Of a DNA stretch of 64,000 nucleotides, positions 1-9,135 are shown one piece after another. A model generated the notes under the pieces. The model worked only from the letters and a program-made list of their open reading frames with translations. It had not been told where the DNA came from and made no database searches. Source of the stretch: Lacihabitans sp. CCS-44 (lineage in GTDB: Bacteria > Bacteroidota > Bacteroidia > Cytophagales > Spirosomataceae); NCBI RefSeq assembly GCF_024343735.1, contig NZ_RJUE01000060.1, positions 62,001 through 126,000 on the forward strand. Reading direction: 5' to 3'. The stretch's first letter is position 1; each line of letters starts with the position of its first letter. Both the position numbers and the translations under genes were made by a program.

Positions 1-2
1 GC

Positions 3-332
3 CCGACTGTGCTGCTTATAAGTGGAGATTATGTAAATACGCTTAAAAGCCTCAAGTCTGAGAAAAATAGTGATTTGCTCGAACTTATAAACCGAATCAG
101 CGAAGACGAGTTTTGGTCGGCTCAGATCACTCAGATTGACGTAAACAAGTACAAGGAGGTAAAAATGCTTCCGCTAATGGGAAAAAATATCATAGAATTT
201 GGGAAGCCAGAAAACATAACTTCAAAATTTGAAAAACTGTTGGTTTTCTATAAACAGATTTTACCTCAAAAAATCTGGGGCGACTTTTCAACAGTAAGTG
301 TAAAATATGAAGGTCAAATAGTTTGTAATTAA
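3..332 (+). CDS. ftsQ: Cell division protein FtsQ, C-terminal part (truncated by window edge)
   Basis: The reading frame is open from the window edge, so about 109 C-terminal residues are present and the start lies outside. FtsQ is a single-pass inner-membrane divisome protein linking early FtsZ/FtsA to late septal proteins. Recognition rests on the C-terminal pattern (LLISGDYVN, ISEDEFWSAQITQIDV, LPLMGKNIIEFGKPENITSKFEKL), typical of Bacteroidota FtsQ, and on its place directly before ftsA and ftsZ. The gap to ftsA is about 58 nt, consistent with one dcw transcript. Confidence 0.85.
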   Translation, partial: PTVLLISGDYVNTLKSLKSEKNSDLLELINRISEDEFWSAQITQIDVNKYKEVKMLPLMGKNIIEFGKPENITSKFEKLLVFYKQILPQKIWGDFSTVSVKYEGQIVCN

Positions 333-390
333 GTGATTTTAAATAAGTTTGTATAAATATTAGTTTGCAGTTCAATAATATAAATCTGAC

Positions 391-1773
391 ATGGAAGAAG
401 ATAATCTGGTAGTAGGGCTTGATATTGGTACCTCAAAAATAAGTGCCGTGGCAGGTTCATTGCAAAAAGATGGAAGCATAAAAATCAATGGTTTTGTGGA
501 GAGATCTGTAGTTCCTAAAGATGAAATGCTTAGAAATGGGGAAATCGAAAATGCTCACCGTACTATCGAAATAATAGATGAGGTTCTTGAAGAACTTTCT
601 GACAATTTGACCATCAACCTTGAATCTGTAAATGTTAATATTTCTAATCCTGAAATCAGCGGACATTTTCATAAAGGAAAGGTAACAAAATCTGGTGAAA
701 ACAAACAGATTCAGCAAGCCGATGTAGACAAACTTGCCGACGACGTAAGGGTAACTTTTAAAGCCTATCCAGGGCGAACAGTACTACACGCCATGCCGCA
801 AGATTTTTATGTAAATGACGTAAAAGCCGGCGAAAAAGTAGTTGGGAAATTTGGTGTACAAATAGGAGGAGATTTCTTTTTTCTAACATCAAAATCTGAA
901 AGTTTAGAAAATCTATATTACACTTTGAAAAGTGTAAAAGCAAAAACCGATGATCCAAAACAACCCTTTATTCAAATCGACAGTGTTTTGCTAAGTTCAG
1001 TGGCAGACTCATTTGCTCTGCTTGACAGTAGCATTGACGACAAGCGTAATGGCGTAGCGATAGTTAATATTGGAGCTGAAATGATGGAGATGTGTATATA
1101 TCTCAAAAACGGCATTCGATTCTTTAAAGCTCTGCCAATCGGAGGAAATTCTATAACCAAAGACCTCGCCGACACTTTTCATATCAGTTTTGAAGAGGCA
1201 GAAATTCTTAAAAAAATATGTGGAAATATTCCAGCGTCGAGCATCAGTGATACTGAAGTAGCTGTCATCGAACGTAAAAAAGACCTTGCTCCAGTAGAAA
1301 TAATTCTAAAAAATGCTTCTACAGTGGTGGAGTGGCGTTTAAAAGAAATGGCAGCAATCGTAAAAAGTGAATTAACAAGGTCAGGCTATGATGGCATGCT
1401 TACCAACGGAATTATTCTGACTGGCGGCACGGCTTCGATGGGAATCATCAAAGAGATTTTTGTGGAAGTTTGCAAACTGAAAAGCATCAGAAAAGCTAAG
1501 ATTAGTAATAAAATCAACTTCAACGGCCATGAATTTCTGAACAAGCCAAAATATTCTACAATGATAGGACTTTTAATGGCCCCCAACTATCATTTTGACA
1601 CGAGGATTGACAACAGAATACTTAAACACGCCGCTGTAAAAGCCGTTGAGGTTGAAATTCCAGATAAAAAGGCAATTAGCAAATCAGAAACAAAAACACC
1701 CAAAAAACCAATTTTTGAGATGTTGAAGGATTTGATCATCGATAAAAAAATGAACGATGAATATATAAACTAA
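391..1773 (+). CDS. ftsA: Cell division protein FtsA
   Basis: Actin-like ATPase that tethers FtsZ to the inner membrane and recruits the divisome. The 460-aa protein opens with the phosphate-1 loop VGLDIGTSKISAV and carries the later actin-fold motifs GVAIVNIGAEMMEMCIY and IILTGGTASM. A C-terminal extension after about residue 400 ends in a segment around KPIFEMLKDLIIDKK that could be the amphipathic membrane-targeting helix. It lies between ftsQ and ftsZ (23 nt to ftsZ) in the standard dcw order. The start is the first ATG after the ftsQ stop. Length is in the usual range for Bacteroidota FtsA. Confidence 0.97.
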   Translation: MEEDNLVVGLDIGTSKISAVAGSLQKDGSIKINGFVERSVVPKDEMLRNGEIENAHRTIEIIDEVLEELSDNLTINLESVNVNISNPEISGHFHKGKVTKSGENKQIQQADVDKLADDVRVTFKAYPGRTVLHAMPQDFYVNDVKAGEKVVGKFGVQIGGDFFFLTSKSESLENLYYTLKSVKAKTDDPKQPFIQIDSVLLSSVADSFALLDSSIDDKRNGVAIVNIGAEMMEMCIYLKNGIRFFKALPIGGNSITKDLADTFHISFEEAEILKKICGNIPASSISDTEVAVIERKKDLAPVEIILKNASTVVEWRLKEMAAIVKSELTRSGYDGMLTNGIILTGGTASMGIIKEIFVEVCKLKSIRKAKISNKINFNGHEFLNKPKYSTMIGLLMAPNYHFDTRIDNRILKHAAVKAVEVEIPDKKAISKSETKTPKKPIFEMLKDLIIDKKMNDEYIN

Positions 1774-1796
1774 GGCCATTTAAGAATTGGCGAATT

Positions 1797-3137
1797 ATGG
1801 TATTAGAACCTAAATACAAAATTGAATTTAAGTCCAGTATGGAAAAAATAATAAAAGTAATTGGTGTAGGTGGAGGTGGCGGAAACGCTATGCTGAACAT
1901 GTACAACCAAGGAATGCATGACGTTGACTTTGTGGCTTGTAACACTGACGCTCAAGCACTTAAACAATTCCCCGACGACGTTATTCAACTTCAATTGGGA
2001 GCGGAGCTTACCAAAGGACTTGGTGCTGGTACAGACTGGAAAGTAGGCAAACAAGCGGCCATTGAAAGCGAAAAAAGCATTAATGATATACTTGCAGACC
2101 CAACCGAAATGGTGTTTATAACAGCTGGAATGGGTGGAGGAACTGGCACGGGTGCGGCTCCCGAAATAGCTAGATATGCAAAGTCTAAAAACAGATTAAC
2201 TATTGGGGTTGTTACAGACCCATTTAGACATGAGGGCTTAGATAAGTTTGAACAAGCATCCAATGGAATTGCCAAGCTCAAAGATTATTGCGATACTGTT
2301 TTGGTAATCAAGAATGATCGTTTGGTAGAAATGTACGGCGACCTTGATATAGAATCTGCCTATAAAAAAGCCGATGAGGTATTGGCAAATGCGGTCAGAA
2401 GTATTGCCGAGCTTATCACGCGTCCTGGTATTGTAAACCTAGACTTTGCTGACGTGAAAACTGTACTTGGTGATGCTGGACATGCCGTAATGGGTTCTGC
2501 AGAAGCCACTGGCCCAGATAGAGCTTCATTGGCCATAGAAGCTGCCCTGAATTCTCCGCTTTTGGAAAACAATAACATCAAAGGTGCGAAACGAATTTTG
2601 GTTTCGATTGCTTATTCTGATGAATTGCCTGAATACAAAATAAAAATGTCTGACCAAGCTAAAGTCACTGATTTTGTTGAAAGCCAGATTAAGTCCAGAG
2701 CGAAGATTTTTAAACACGGTTTTGCAATAGATAGAAGTTTGAAAGACAAAGTCAGAGTTACCATTGTAGCTGCAAGGTTTGACGACAATGTCGAAGAAGA
2801 AGAACCAGAAGTTATAATAGCTCCTAAGCAAGAAGAACAAAAAATAGAACTTGGTGGAGGCCTAGACGCTCTCATAAGGGAAAAGTCTGGAAAGCAAGTA
2901 AATAAACAAAGCCCATTAAATCAGATCGGACTCTTTGAACAGGAGGATAAATTCATAAAAGGAATCACTGAATTTACAAAAAATGGTGTAAATATTAACG
3001 ATCTCCTAGATTCTCCTGCCTATAGTAGATATGGTGTGGAGTTGATAGATATCTCTGCTGTTGGTGAAGAAAACATAGATAAAGTAAATCTTTTGGATTT
3101 GTACACTGAGCTTAGTAATCAAAAACTGATTGATTGA
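1797..3137 (+). CDS. ftsZ: Cell division protein FtsZ
   Basis: Tubulin-like GTPase that polymerises into the Z ring. The 446-aa product has the N-terminal GVGGGGGNA nucleotide loop, the tubulin signature GGGTGTGAAPEIA (about residues 113-125) and the T7-loop region NLDFADVKTV. After the core (ending near residue 325) comes an acidic linker. The motif LLDSPAYSRYGVEL resembles the conserved C-terminal peptide that binds FtsA, but here about 35 more residues follow it. The gene is last in the dcw run and is followed by a strong terminator. Confidence 0.98.
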   Translation: MVLEPKYKIEFKSSMEKIIKVIGVGGGGGNAMLNMYNQGMHDVDFVACNTDAQALKQFPDDVIQLQLGAELTKGLGAGTDWKVGKQAAIESEKSINDILADPTEMVFITAGMGGGTGTGAAPEIARYAKSKNRLTIGVVTDPFRHEGLDKFEQASNGIAKLKDYCDTVLVIKNDRLVEMYGDLDIESAYKKADEVLANAVRSIAELITRPGIVNLDFADVKTVLGDAGHAVMGSAEATGPDRASLAIEAALNSPLLENNNIKGAKRILVSIAYSDELPEYKIKMSDQAKVTDFVESQIKSRAKIFKHGFAIDRSLKDKVRVTIVAARFDDNVEEEEPEVIIAPKQEEQKIELGGGLDALIREKSGKQVNKQSPLNQIGLFEQEDKFIKGITEFTKNGVNINDLLDSPAYSRYGVELIDISAVGEENIDKVNLLDLYTELSNQKLID

Positions 3138-3158
3138 CTTTATTATCCAAAAAGAAAA

Positions 3159-3191
3159 AGCTCTGAAACCTTCCATTTCAGAGCTTTTTTT
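3159..3191 (+). terminator. Rho-independent terminator after ftsZ
   Basis: A perfect 10-bp stem (AGCTCTGAAA at 3159-3168 with TTTCAGAGCT at 3176-3185) encloses a 7-nt loop and runs into a T tract. It closes the ftsQ-ftsA-ftsZ transcript. Confidence 0.9.
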
Positions 3192-3235
3192 GTAAAAAAA
3201 ATTTCAAACTATCTTCAAAAACATTTCAAAAACAA

Positions 3236-3847
3236 ATGTCTGATTCAGAGCATAGGTATTTTATTCTCAATAAACCCTATAACATGCTATCACAGTTTAT
3301 TGGTGATGACTTTGGCAATAATATGTTGGGCAAAATAGACTATGACTTCCCAGAAGGAACACACGCCATTGGTAGATTGGATAATTTATCAGAAGGCTTG
3401 TTGATCTTGACAACCAACAAAAAAGTCACTAAGCTGCTCTTTAACAGCAAAATACTTCATAAACGAACCTATATAGTTCAGGTAGATGCCACCATTACTG
3501 ACCAAAATATTTCAGATTTGAGAATAGGTGTACCCATTTTGTTAAGAGGCAACATCATGTGGACAACAAGCCCATGCGAAGTAGAACGTATAGAAAAGCC
3601 GGACGAATGCTATAATATTGTTAACACTTTGCACCCCAGACATCCACATGCTTGGCTGAAAATAACACTCACAGAAGGCAAATACAGACAAATAAGAAAG
3701 ATGATAATTGCTGTAAATAATAAATGTAAAAGATTAATCAGAACGTCGATAGAAGAGCTAGAACTGAGTGACTTACCAGTTGGGCAAATACGGGAATATT
3801 CAGAGGGTGATTTTTTTCAAAGGTTAAAAATCGAATACGCAAAATAG
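3236..3847 (+). CDS. 23S rRNA pseudouridine synthase, RsuA/RluE type
   Basis: Converts a specific uridine in rRNA (RluE-type enzymes act on 23S rRNA) to pseudouridine. The 203-aa protein has the RsuA-family core: YFILNKPYNMLSQF at the N-terminus, the catalytic motif GRLDNLSEGLLILT with the nucleophile Asp49, KRTYIVQVDA, and the C-terminal EGKYRQIRKM. There is no N-terminal S4 RNA-binding domain, as in RluE and unlike RsuA or RluB. It stands alone after the ftsZ terminator. The exact target position cannot be read from the sequence. Confidence 0.9.
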   Translation: MSDSEHRYFILNKPYNMLSQFIGDDFGNNMLGKIDYDFPEGTHAIGRLDNLSEGLLILTTNKKVTKLLFNSKILHKRTYIVQVDATITDQNISDLRIGVPILLRGNIMWTTSPCEVERIEKPDECYNIVNTLHPRHPHAWLKITLTEGKYRQIRKMIIAVNNKCKRLIRTSIEELELSDLPVGQIREYSEGDFFQRLKIEYAK

Positions 3848-3957
3848 TTTCTTATGGGCTATTTCAAAAAAGTAGCTTCGTGTTTAGCTAATTTTATAAT
3901 TACTCTTCTATATTTTTGCAAATAGCTAAACTTCGAATATAATTCAACCCTTATAAT

Positions 3958-5016
3958 ATGCTCATTGTAGATGCTCACCTCGACCTTTCTATGAATGCTC
4001 TTGAATGGAATCGAGACCTTACTCAGGAAATATCAGAAATAAATGCCCGAGAAAAAGGAATGAACGACAAACCTGATCGAGGCAAAGCCACCATTTCGCT
4101 CAACGAACTTCGAAAAGGAAATATAGGTCTTGTGGTGGCCACTCAAATAGCGAGATTTGTGAAGCCTGAAAGCACCTTACCTGGCTGGAACTCTCCGGAA
4201 CAAGCTTGGGCACAAACCCAAGGACAATTGGCGTGGTACGAAGCCATGGTGGCAAAGGGAGAAATGAGAATGATAAAAACTTCAATGGATTTACAAAGCC
4301 ATTTAGCCATTTGGGAAAATGATAAAAAAGCAATAGGATTTGTTTTGAGCCTAGAGGGTGCCGACTCGATTATCGATATCAGCTATTTAGAAAAAGCCTA
4401 TAGTTATGGACTAAGAGCCATTGGGCCAGCTCATTATAAAGAAGGACGATATGCCAACGGAACCGACTCTACTGGCAAAATGGGGAAAGCAGGTTTAGAT
4501 TTGTTGAAAGAAATTGAAAGGTTGGGGATGATTCTAGACATGACTCACCTTTGCGATGACGCATTTTGGCAAGCTTTAGAAAACTACCATGGAGCTTTAT
4601 GGGCGAGCCATAACAATTGTCGAAAATTTGTAAATCATAACCGCCAATACGCAGACGAACAAATAAAAGCCATTATTGAAAGAAATGGAGTAATTGGGGT
4701 GGCTTTAGATGCATGGATGATGGTACCGAATTGGACCCGAGGCGTTTCAGACCCTAAGATTACGGGTTGCAATCTAGAAATAGTGGTAAACAACATTGAC
4801 CATATCTGTCAACTTGCGGGCAACACAAACCACGTTGGCATAGGATCAGACCTTGATGGAGCCTTTGGAAAGGAACAATGTCCGTATGATTTAGAAACGA
4901 TTGCGGATTTGCGAAAGATAGGAACAATCCTAAAATCCAGAGGTTACACCGAAAACGATGTTTCGAAAATTATGCACCAGAATTTTATTGATTTTCTAAT
5001 GAAGAATCTCCCGTAG
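3958..5016 (+). CDS. Membrane dipeptidase-like metallopeptidase (family M19)
   Basis: Zinc-dependent dipeptidase of the renal-dipeptidase family, hydrolysing dipeptides. The 352-aa protein shows the metal-ligand pattern of the family: DAHLDL near the N-terminus (His7, Asp9), the bridging glutamate in LSLEGADS (Glu133), histidines in DMTHLCDDAFW and ASHNN, and GIGSDLDGAFG near the C-terminus. There is no signal peptide, so a cytoplasmic enzyme is likely; the neighbours give no pathway. The stop codon lies inside the inverted-repeat element that separates it from the convergent gpsA. Confidence 0.9.
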   Translation: MLIVDAHLDLSMNALEWNRDLTQEISEINAREKGMNDKPDRGKATISLNELRKGNIGLVVATQIARFVKPESTLPGWNSPEQAWAQTQGQLAWYEAMVAKGEMRMIKTSMDLQSHLAIWENDKKAIGFVLSLEGADSIIDISYLEKAYSYGLRAIGPAHYKEGRYANGTDSTGKMGKAGLDLLKEIERLGMILDMTHLCDDAFWQALENYHGALWASHNNCRKFVNHNRQYADEQIKAIIERNGVIGVALDAWMMVPNWTRGVSDPKITGCNLEIVVNNIDHICQLAGNTNHVGIGSDLDGAFGKEQCPYDLETIADLRKIGTILKSRGYTENDVSKIMHQNFIDFLMKNLP

Positions 5017-5088
5017 AGCGATTTTTCAAATCACTCAGAAAATATAAGACCAATAAGCTTCAGACAACGATTTGAAAAATCGTTTTAC
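5013..5088. repeat. Inverted-repeat intergenic element, copy 1 (between dipeptidase gene and gpsA)
   Basis: Two 21-bp arms (5013-5033 and 5068-5088) form an imperfect inverted repeat with the perfect core CGATTTTTCAAATC, around a 34-nt centre. The arms contain the stop codons of both flanking convergent genes. The same arms recur at 46471-46565 with an unrelated centre, also between convergent genes. It could be a bidirectional terminator or a REP/MITE-like element; the long loop is unusual for a terminator. Confidence 0.8.
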
Positions 5089-6071
5089 ACAAGCTGTTCT
5101 TTCAACACTTCAAAAGCTTTGAGCAAGCTCTGGTTTTTGTATAAAACACCATATACAAACTCTAAAATTGGCATCCTAACCTCAAGATTCTTGTTAATTT
5201 CATGAATACTTTTGGTAGCATAATAACCTTCTGCTATCATTTTAAGCTCCATTTGTGCTGTTTTTACAGAATACCCACGCCCTATCATGTTGCCAAAAGT
5301 TCGGTTTCTACTAAATTGCGAGTAAGCCGTAACCAACAAATCACCGAGGTAGGCCGAAGAATTTATTTGTCTTCCGTTTGGAGAAATTTTGTTTACAAAA
5401 CGCTCAATTTCTAACATGGCGTTGGAAACCATTACTGCTTGAAAATTATCTCCAGCACCTAGCCCATGTGTTATGCCACAGGCCAAAGCCACAATGTTTT
5501 TCATTACGGCTGCATATTCTACCCCATCAATATCCGTTATGTAGGCTGTTTTTACAAATCTACAAGATAACAAATCGGCAAAACCTTGAGCTGTTTCTAT
5601 TCCGTCAGAAGCTATTGTAAGGTAAGATTGTTTTTCAAGGGCAACTTCTTCAGCATGGCATGGTCCTGCAATGGCCGCGATCTGATTTTTATCGATATTA
5701 AATTTTTCAGAAAACCAATCTGTTACCAGCTTGTTGCAAGATGGCACCATTCCTTTCACTCCAGAAACAATTTTCTTTCCTACAAATATATCAGCACTAA
5801 CGTCTGTCAATGCACCTTCAATAAATGCTGCGGGAATAGCCAGTATGACCCATTCGGTATTCTTTAAAGCTTCCTTTAGATTGTTGTAAGGTTTAATCTT
5901 TGAAGGATGGAGCTCAACACTACTCAAATATTGTGGATTGTGGTGATGCTTTTTGATATGGGCTATTGCTTCGATATCACGCAACCACCACTTTATTTTT
6001 ATGTTTTTTTCAGAAAGTATCTTTATTAAAGCCGTAGCCCAACTACCTCCTCCAATAACGGTCACGCTCAT
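5085..6071 (-). CDS. gpsA: Glycerol-3-phosphate dehydrogenase [NAD(P)+]
   Basis: Reduces dihydroxyacetone phosphate to sn-glycerol 3-phosphate, the backbone of phospholipids. The 328-aa cytoplasmic enzyme starts with the Rossmann loop VIGGGSWATAL and carries VSGVKGM, AGPCHAEEV and the catalytic-lysine region GVEYAAVMKNIVALACGI, followed by the C-terminal substrate domain (SAYLGDLLVTAYSQFSRNRTFG). Length is normal. It is followed by the inverted-repeat element and preceded by a terminator for the export operon, so it is probably transcribed alone. Confidence 0.96.
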   Translation of the reverse strand: MSVTVIGGGSWATALIKILSEKNIKIKWWLRDIEAIAHIKKHHHNPQYLSSVELHPSKIKPYNNLKEALKNTEWVILAIPAAFIEGALTDVSADIFVGKKIVSGVKGMVPSCNKLVTDWFSEKFNIDKNQIAAIAGPCHAEEVALEKQSYLTIASDGIETAQGFADLLSCRFVKTAYITDIDGVEYAAVMKNIVALACGITHGLGAGDNFQAVMVSNAMLEIERFVNKISPNGRQINSSAYLGDLLVTAYSQFSRNRTFGNMIGRGYSVKTAQMELKMIAEGYYATKSIHEINKNLEVRMPILEFVYGVLYKNQSLLKAFEVLKEQLV

Positions 6072-6123
6072 TTGTCTTGAAATGTTTACTTAGCAAAATT
6101 AGCTTTTTTTGAGCAAATTAATC

Positions 6124-6157
6124 ACAAAAAAAGAGTGACAACATTTTGCCACTCTTT
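6124..6157 (-). terminator. Terminator of the TolC/HlyD operon
   Basis: On the minus strand an 8-bp stem (AAAGAGTG at 6157-6150 with CACTCTTT at 6137-6130) and a 12-nt loop are followed by a T tract (plus-strand A run ending near 6131). It lies just after the stop of the adaptor gene. Confidence 0.8.
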
Positions 6158-6179
6158 CTTGTCCATATTATCTCACGTC

Positions 6180-7571
6180 TTATTTCTTAACTTCAGCCTT
6201 CTTTTTTATCACTTTGTCGCCATCCTTGAGTTTTTTAGAAACTTCCAAAAATGGTCCAGAAATTATCTCTTCGTTTGCCTTAAGTCCTGAAGTAACTTCT
6301 ATAAGACCTGCACTTGTATCGGTGATACCCGTCTTCACTTCACGTTTTTTGGCTATCCCTTTGTCATTGATAAACACAATCTCCTTTGGCTTCTCTTTTT
6401 TCACTTCCGCTTCTTCAGTTACAGCACCCAAGCCCATTCCATCCTCATCTTCTGGTTTTTTATCTTTTTCTTTTCCTTCAACTCTGGTTGTCACCGCTGA
6501 AATAGGCACAGACAATACAGAAGGTTTTGTGGCCGTAACGATGTCAACAGTGGCCGTCATTCCTGGTTTGAAAGGATATTTCTTTCCTTTTCTTAAGTCA
6601 ATCAATTCACGATATGAGGAAGGAAGAATTTTGATTCTTACCTCAAACTCAGTAACGGATTCTGTTGAGTTACTTGTAGCACCAGTTAGCGAACCACCTG
6701 CACCATTGGCAGTATTTGCCACTTGGGTCACAAGGCCTTTAAATTTCTTACCAGAACCCGAATATGCATCCACATCCACAATTACCGTATCGCCCAACCC
6801 TACTCTGATGATGTCGTTTTCGTTTACATTTACCCTTACCTCCATGTTGTTGAGGTCGGCTATTCTTAACAATTCGGTACCCGCCATTTGTGAAGTTCCT
6901 ACCACCCTTTCACCTAGTTCTACGGCAAGTTTTGACACAATACCGTTCATCGGAGCGTAAATATTGGTTTTTCTAAGATTTTCCGAAGCGTCTTTCAAGG
7001 CTGCTTCTGCACTGCTAATACCAAATTTCGAAGCCTCATAATTAGACTTTGATGCTTCTACATCCTGCTTTGCTATTTTAAGATTTGTTTCGGCAGTTTC
7101 AAAATCTGACTGCGAAATTACTCTGTCTTCTAATAATCTTTTCTGACGATTATATTCCATCTGAGCTCTCAAAAGTTGAGATTCAGCTCTTGAAATACTG
7201 GCTTTTGTTTGTTCAGCAGTTGCTCTTGATTGATTCACTCCAGCTCTAAATCTGTCTACCACAGAAACATAATTTTCTGGCTGAATTTTTAGCAACAATT
7301 GGCCTTTTTTAACAGAATCTCCTTCTTTTACATAAAGTGCGATAATTTCACCAGATACGTCTGGAGATATTTTAACCTCCACTTCTGGCTGAATCTTTCC
7401 AGATGCAGAAACGGTCTCTACCAAAGTTACCGAACTCACCTTCGAGAGCTCAACCTCTGTGGGTTTTTCGGCCATTATCCAGCCTTGTTTTTTAGCTACT
7501 AAAAATGCAATCAACAGCACTACCACCACACCCAACAATATCCACCATATTTTATTCGATTTCTTTTTCAT
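6180..7571 (-). CDS. Periplasmic adaptor (membrane fusion) protein of a tripartite efflux or export system, HlyD/MacA type
   Basis: Bridges an inner-membrane transporter to a TolC-like outer-membrane channel. The 463-aa protein has one N-terminal membrane segment (about residues 7-26), a split lipoyl/barrel-sandwich region (VSGEIIALYVKEGDSVKKGQLL and IYAPMNGIVSKLAVELGERV), a long alpha-helical hairpin between them (about 105-200) and a C-terminal beta-barrel. A charged Lys/Glu-rich insert sits around residues 370-400. It starts 5 nt after the TolC-family gene, so the two are co-transcribed. No ABC or RND pump gene is adjacent; MacA-like adaptors usually have MacB next to them. Confidence 0.9.
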   Translation of the reverse strand: MKKKSNKIWWILLGVVVVLLIAFLVAKKQGWIMAEKPTEVELSKVSSVTLVETVSASGKIQPEVEVKISPDVSGEIIALYVKEGDSVKKGQLLLKIQPENYVSVVDRFRAGVNQSRATAEQTKASISRAESQLLRAQMEYNRQKRLLEDRVISQSDFETAETNLKIAKQDVEASKSNYEASKFGISSAEAALKDASENLRKTNIYAPMNGIVSKLAVELGERVVGTSQMAGTELLRIADLNNMEVRVNVNENDIIRVGLGDTVIVDVDAYSGSGKKFKGLVTQVANTANGAGGSLTGATSNSTESVTEFEVRIKILPSSYRELIDLRKGKKYPFKPGMTATVDIVTATKPSVLSVPISAVTTRVEGKEKDKKPEDEDGMGLGAVTEEAEVKKEKPKEIVFINDKGIAKKREVKTGITDTSAGLIEVTSGLKANEEIISGPFLEVSKKLKDGDKVIKKKAEVKK

Positions 7572-7576
7572 TTGTC

Positions 7577-9034
7577 TTAAAATTCTAAGGGTTTATTCTG
7601 ATAAAAGTCTAATATTTTTATTCTAAAAACGTAATCGTATTTTGCTACAATGAGGTTTGATTTTGCTCTGTCAAGATTTGTTTTTGCCAAATTATAATCA
7701 ACAAAATTGCTAGCTCCTGCATTATATCTCGATTCAGCAGCTTTGAAAGATCTTTCTAAAGCGTTGGTTTGAGCCAAGGTTGCTGAGTACCTCTTTTGAG
7801 CATTCAGCATCGTTATGTATGCTTGATCTATGTTTTGCTTAATCTGCAATTTGGTGCTTTGGTTTTGCAAATCCACCTGCATTTTCTGAATTTTTGCTGC
7901 TTGGCTCTGGTATTTCTGATTGTATCCGTTAAAAATCGGGATTCTTGCTGAAATACCTAGGTTCAAATTCTGATTCGTACCCAATTGCTTAAAATAAGGT
8001 ATGCCATCTGAAGCATAAGTCGTTTGAGGAAAATTAATGACAAAAGGTATGGTCTGTCCCTCAAACGTAGCAGAAACAGGAATTTGATTGGAGGTTGTTC
8101 CAGTTTCGGTGAGGGTTTTTGCTACGCTAGAAAATGCAGTTCCCCAACTTGTGCTTGCAGAAATACTGGGTAAACCTAAGCTTTTGGCGATGGCAATATT
8201 TCTATCGGCCGCTTTTAGTCTAATCTCCCCTGCTTTTATTTCTGGCATATACCCAACTGCGGTTTGATAAATGGTATTGGCATTTTCTCCATAATTAACA
8301 ATATTTGGGTCTGGAATTTCTATTCTTGCCACTTGAAGGTTCATTTCTGCAGGAGCATTCATGGCTTGTTTGAGCGTCAAAATCGCCGACTCAAGGCTGT
8401 TTTGGGCATTTATAAGACTCAGCTCATCGTTTGCAGTTTGGGCATCCAAATCAAAGAGGTTGGTTTCTGGCAAAGAGCCTGCATTAACCAATTTCTGGGT
8501 ACGCTCATATTGTAGTCTTGTTACATCCAATTGTTTTTGAGCCACGTCTATCAGATCTTCGGCTGACAACACGTTGAGATAAGCAACAGATACTTGTAAC
8601 GAAACGTTGTTCTTTTGGGTAGCCACATCCATTTGAGCCGCTTCAAGGTTAAGTTGGCTACGCTCCAAAGTGTTCTTGTTTCTGCCTCCATCAAAAATTG
8701 GCATACTTACACCCAAGCCCATGTTGTTAGTACCAATGGTATTCGTTACTATTCCGTTGGTAAAAGGGTCAACGTTTCTACCTGCATTGCCATTCAAATT
8801 AAACTGTCCGTTGACAGTTGGCAATTTGGCCACTTTAGATTGGCTGAGCTGAACAATGCCGCTTTCGACTGCCATCTGAGACTGCTTTAGGCTCACATTG
8901 TTGCTTATGGCATAGTCAATACAAGCCCTCAATGAGTATTTTTGAACTACTTCTGAACCCGTAACCTTTGTTTGTGCAAAGCTATTGGCTCCGTAAATAA
9001 GAAAAATAGAAAATAGTAATTTTTTGAATTTCAT
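7577..9034 (-). CDS. TolC-family outer-membrane efflux channel
   Basis: Outer-membrane and periplasmic channel partner of the adaptor encoded immediately downstream. The ATG at 9034 is chosen over an upstream TTG because it opens a clear signal peptide (MKFKKLLFSIFLIYGANSFAQ). The 485-aa protein shows the duplicated TolC architecture: LRACIDYAISNNVSLKQSQ begins repeat 1, LGISARIPIFNGYNQKYQSQAAKIQ lies in repeat 2, with long coiled-coil helices and a C-terminal helix of NFVDYNLAKTNLDRAKSNL type. It is the first gene of a two-gene minus-strand operon. Confidence 0.92.
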   Translation of the reverse strand: MKFKKLLFSIFLIYGANSFAQTKVTGSEVVQKYSLRACIDYAISNNVSLKQSQMAVESGIVQLSQSKVAKLPTVNGQFNLNGNAGRNVDPFTNGIVTNTIGTNNMGLGVSMPIFDGGRNKNTLERSQLNLEAAQMDVATQKNNVSLQVSVAYLNVLSAEDLIDVAQKQLDVTRLQYERTQKLVNAGSLPETNLFDLDAQTANDELSLINAQNSLESAILTLKQAMNAPAEMNLQVARIEIPDPNIVNYGENANTIYQTAVGYMPEIKAGEIRLKAADRNIAIAKSLGLPSISASTSWGTAFSSVAKTLTETGTTSNQIPVSATFEGQTIPFVINFPQTTYASDGIPYFKQLGTNQNLNLGISARIPIFNGYNQKYQSQAAKIQKMQVDLQNQSTKLQIKQNIDQAYITMLNAQKRYSATLAQTNALERSFKAAESRYNAGASNFVDYNLAKTNLDRAKSNLIVAKYDYVFRIKILDFYQNKPLEF

Positions 9035-9135
9035 ACACTGATTCAATAATTGAATACAATTTTAATAAGGATACGGCACTCGTCGCTATATAATTTATTT
9101 GAACGGTAAAATATGGGCGAGTGAGTGGTTTAAAA

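Noticed and set aside
3911-3918. TATTTTTG before the dipeptidase gene as a promoter
   Set aside because: No -33 element at correct spacing; such octamers are common in A+T-rich DNA.
6214-6960. 248-codon plus-strand ORF opposite the adaptor gene
   Set aside because: It lies wholly antisense to a clear HlyD-family coding region; Ser/Thr/Pro-rich composition is typical of a shadow frame.
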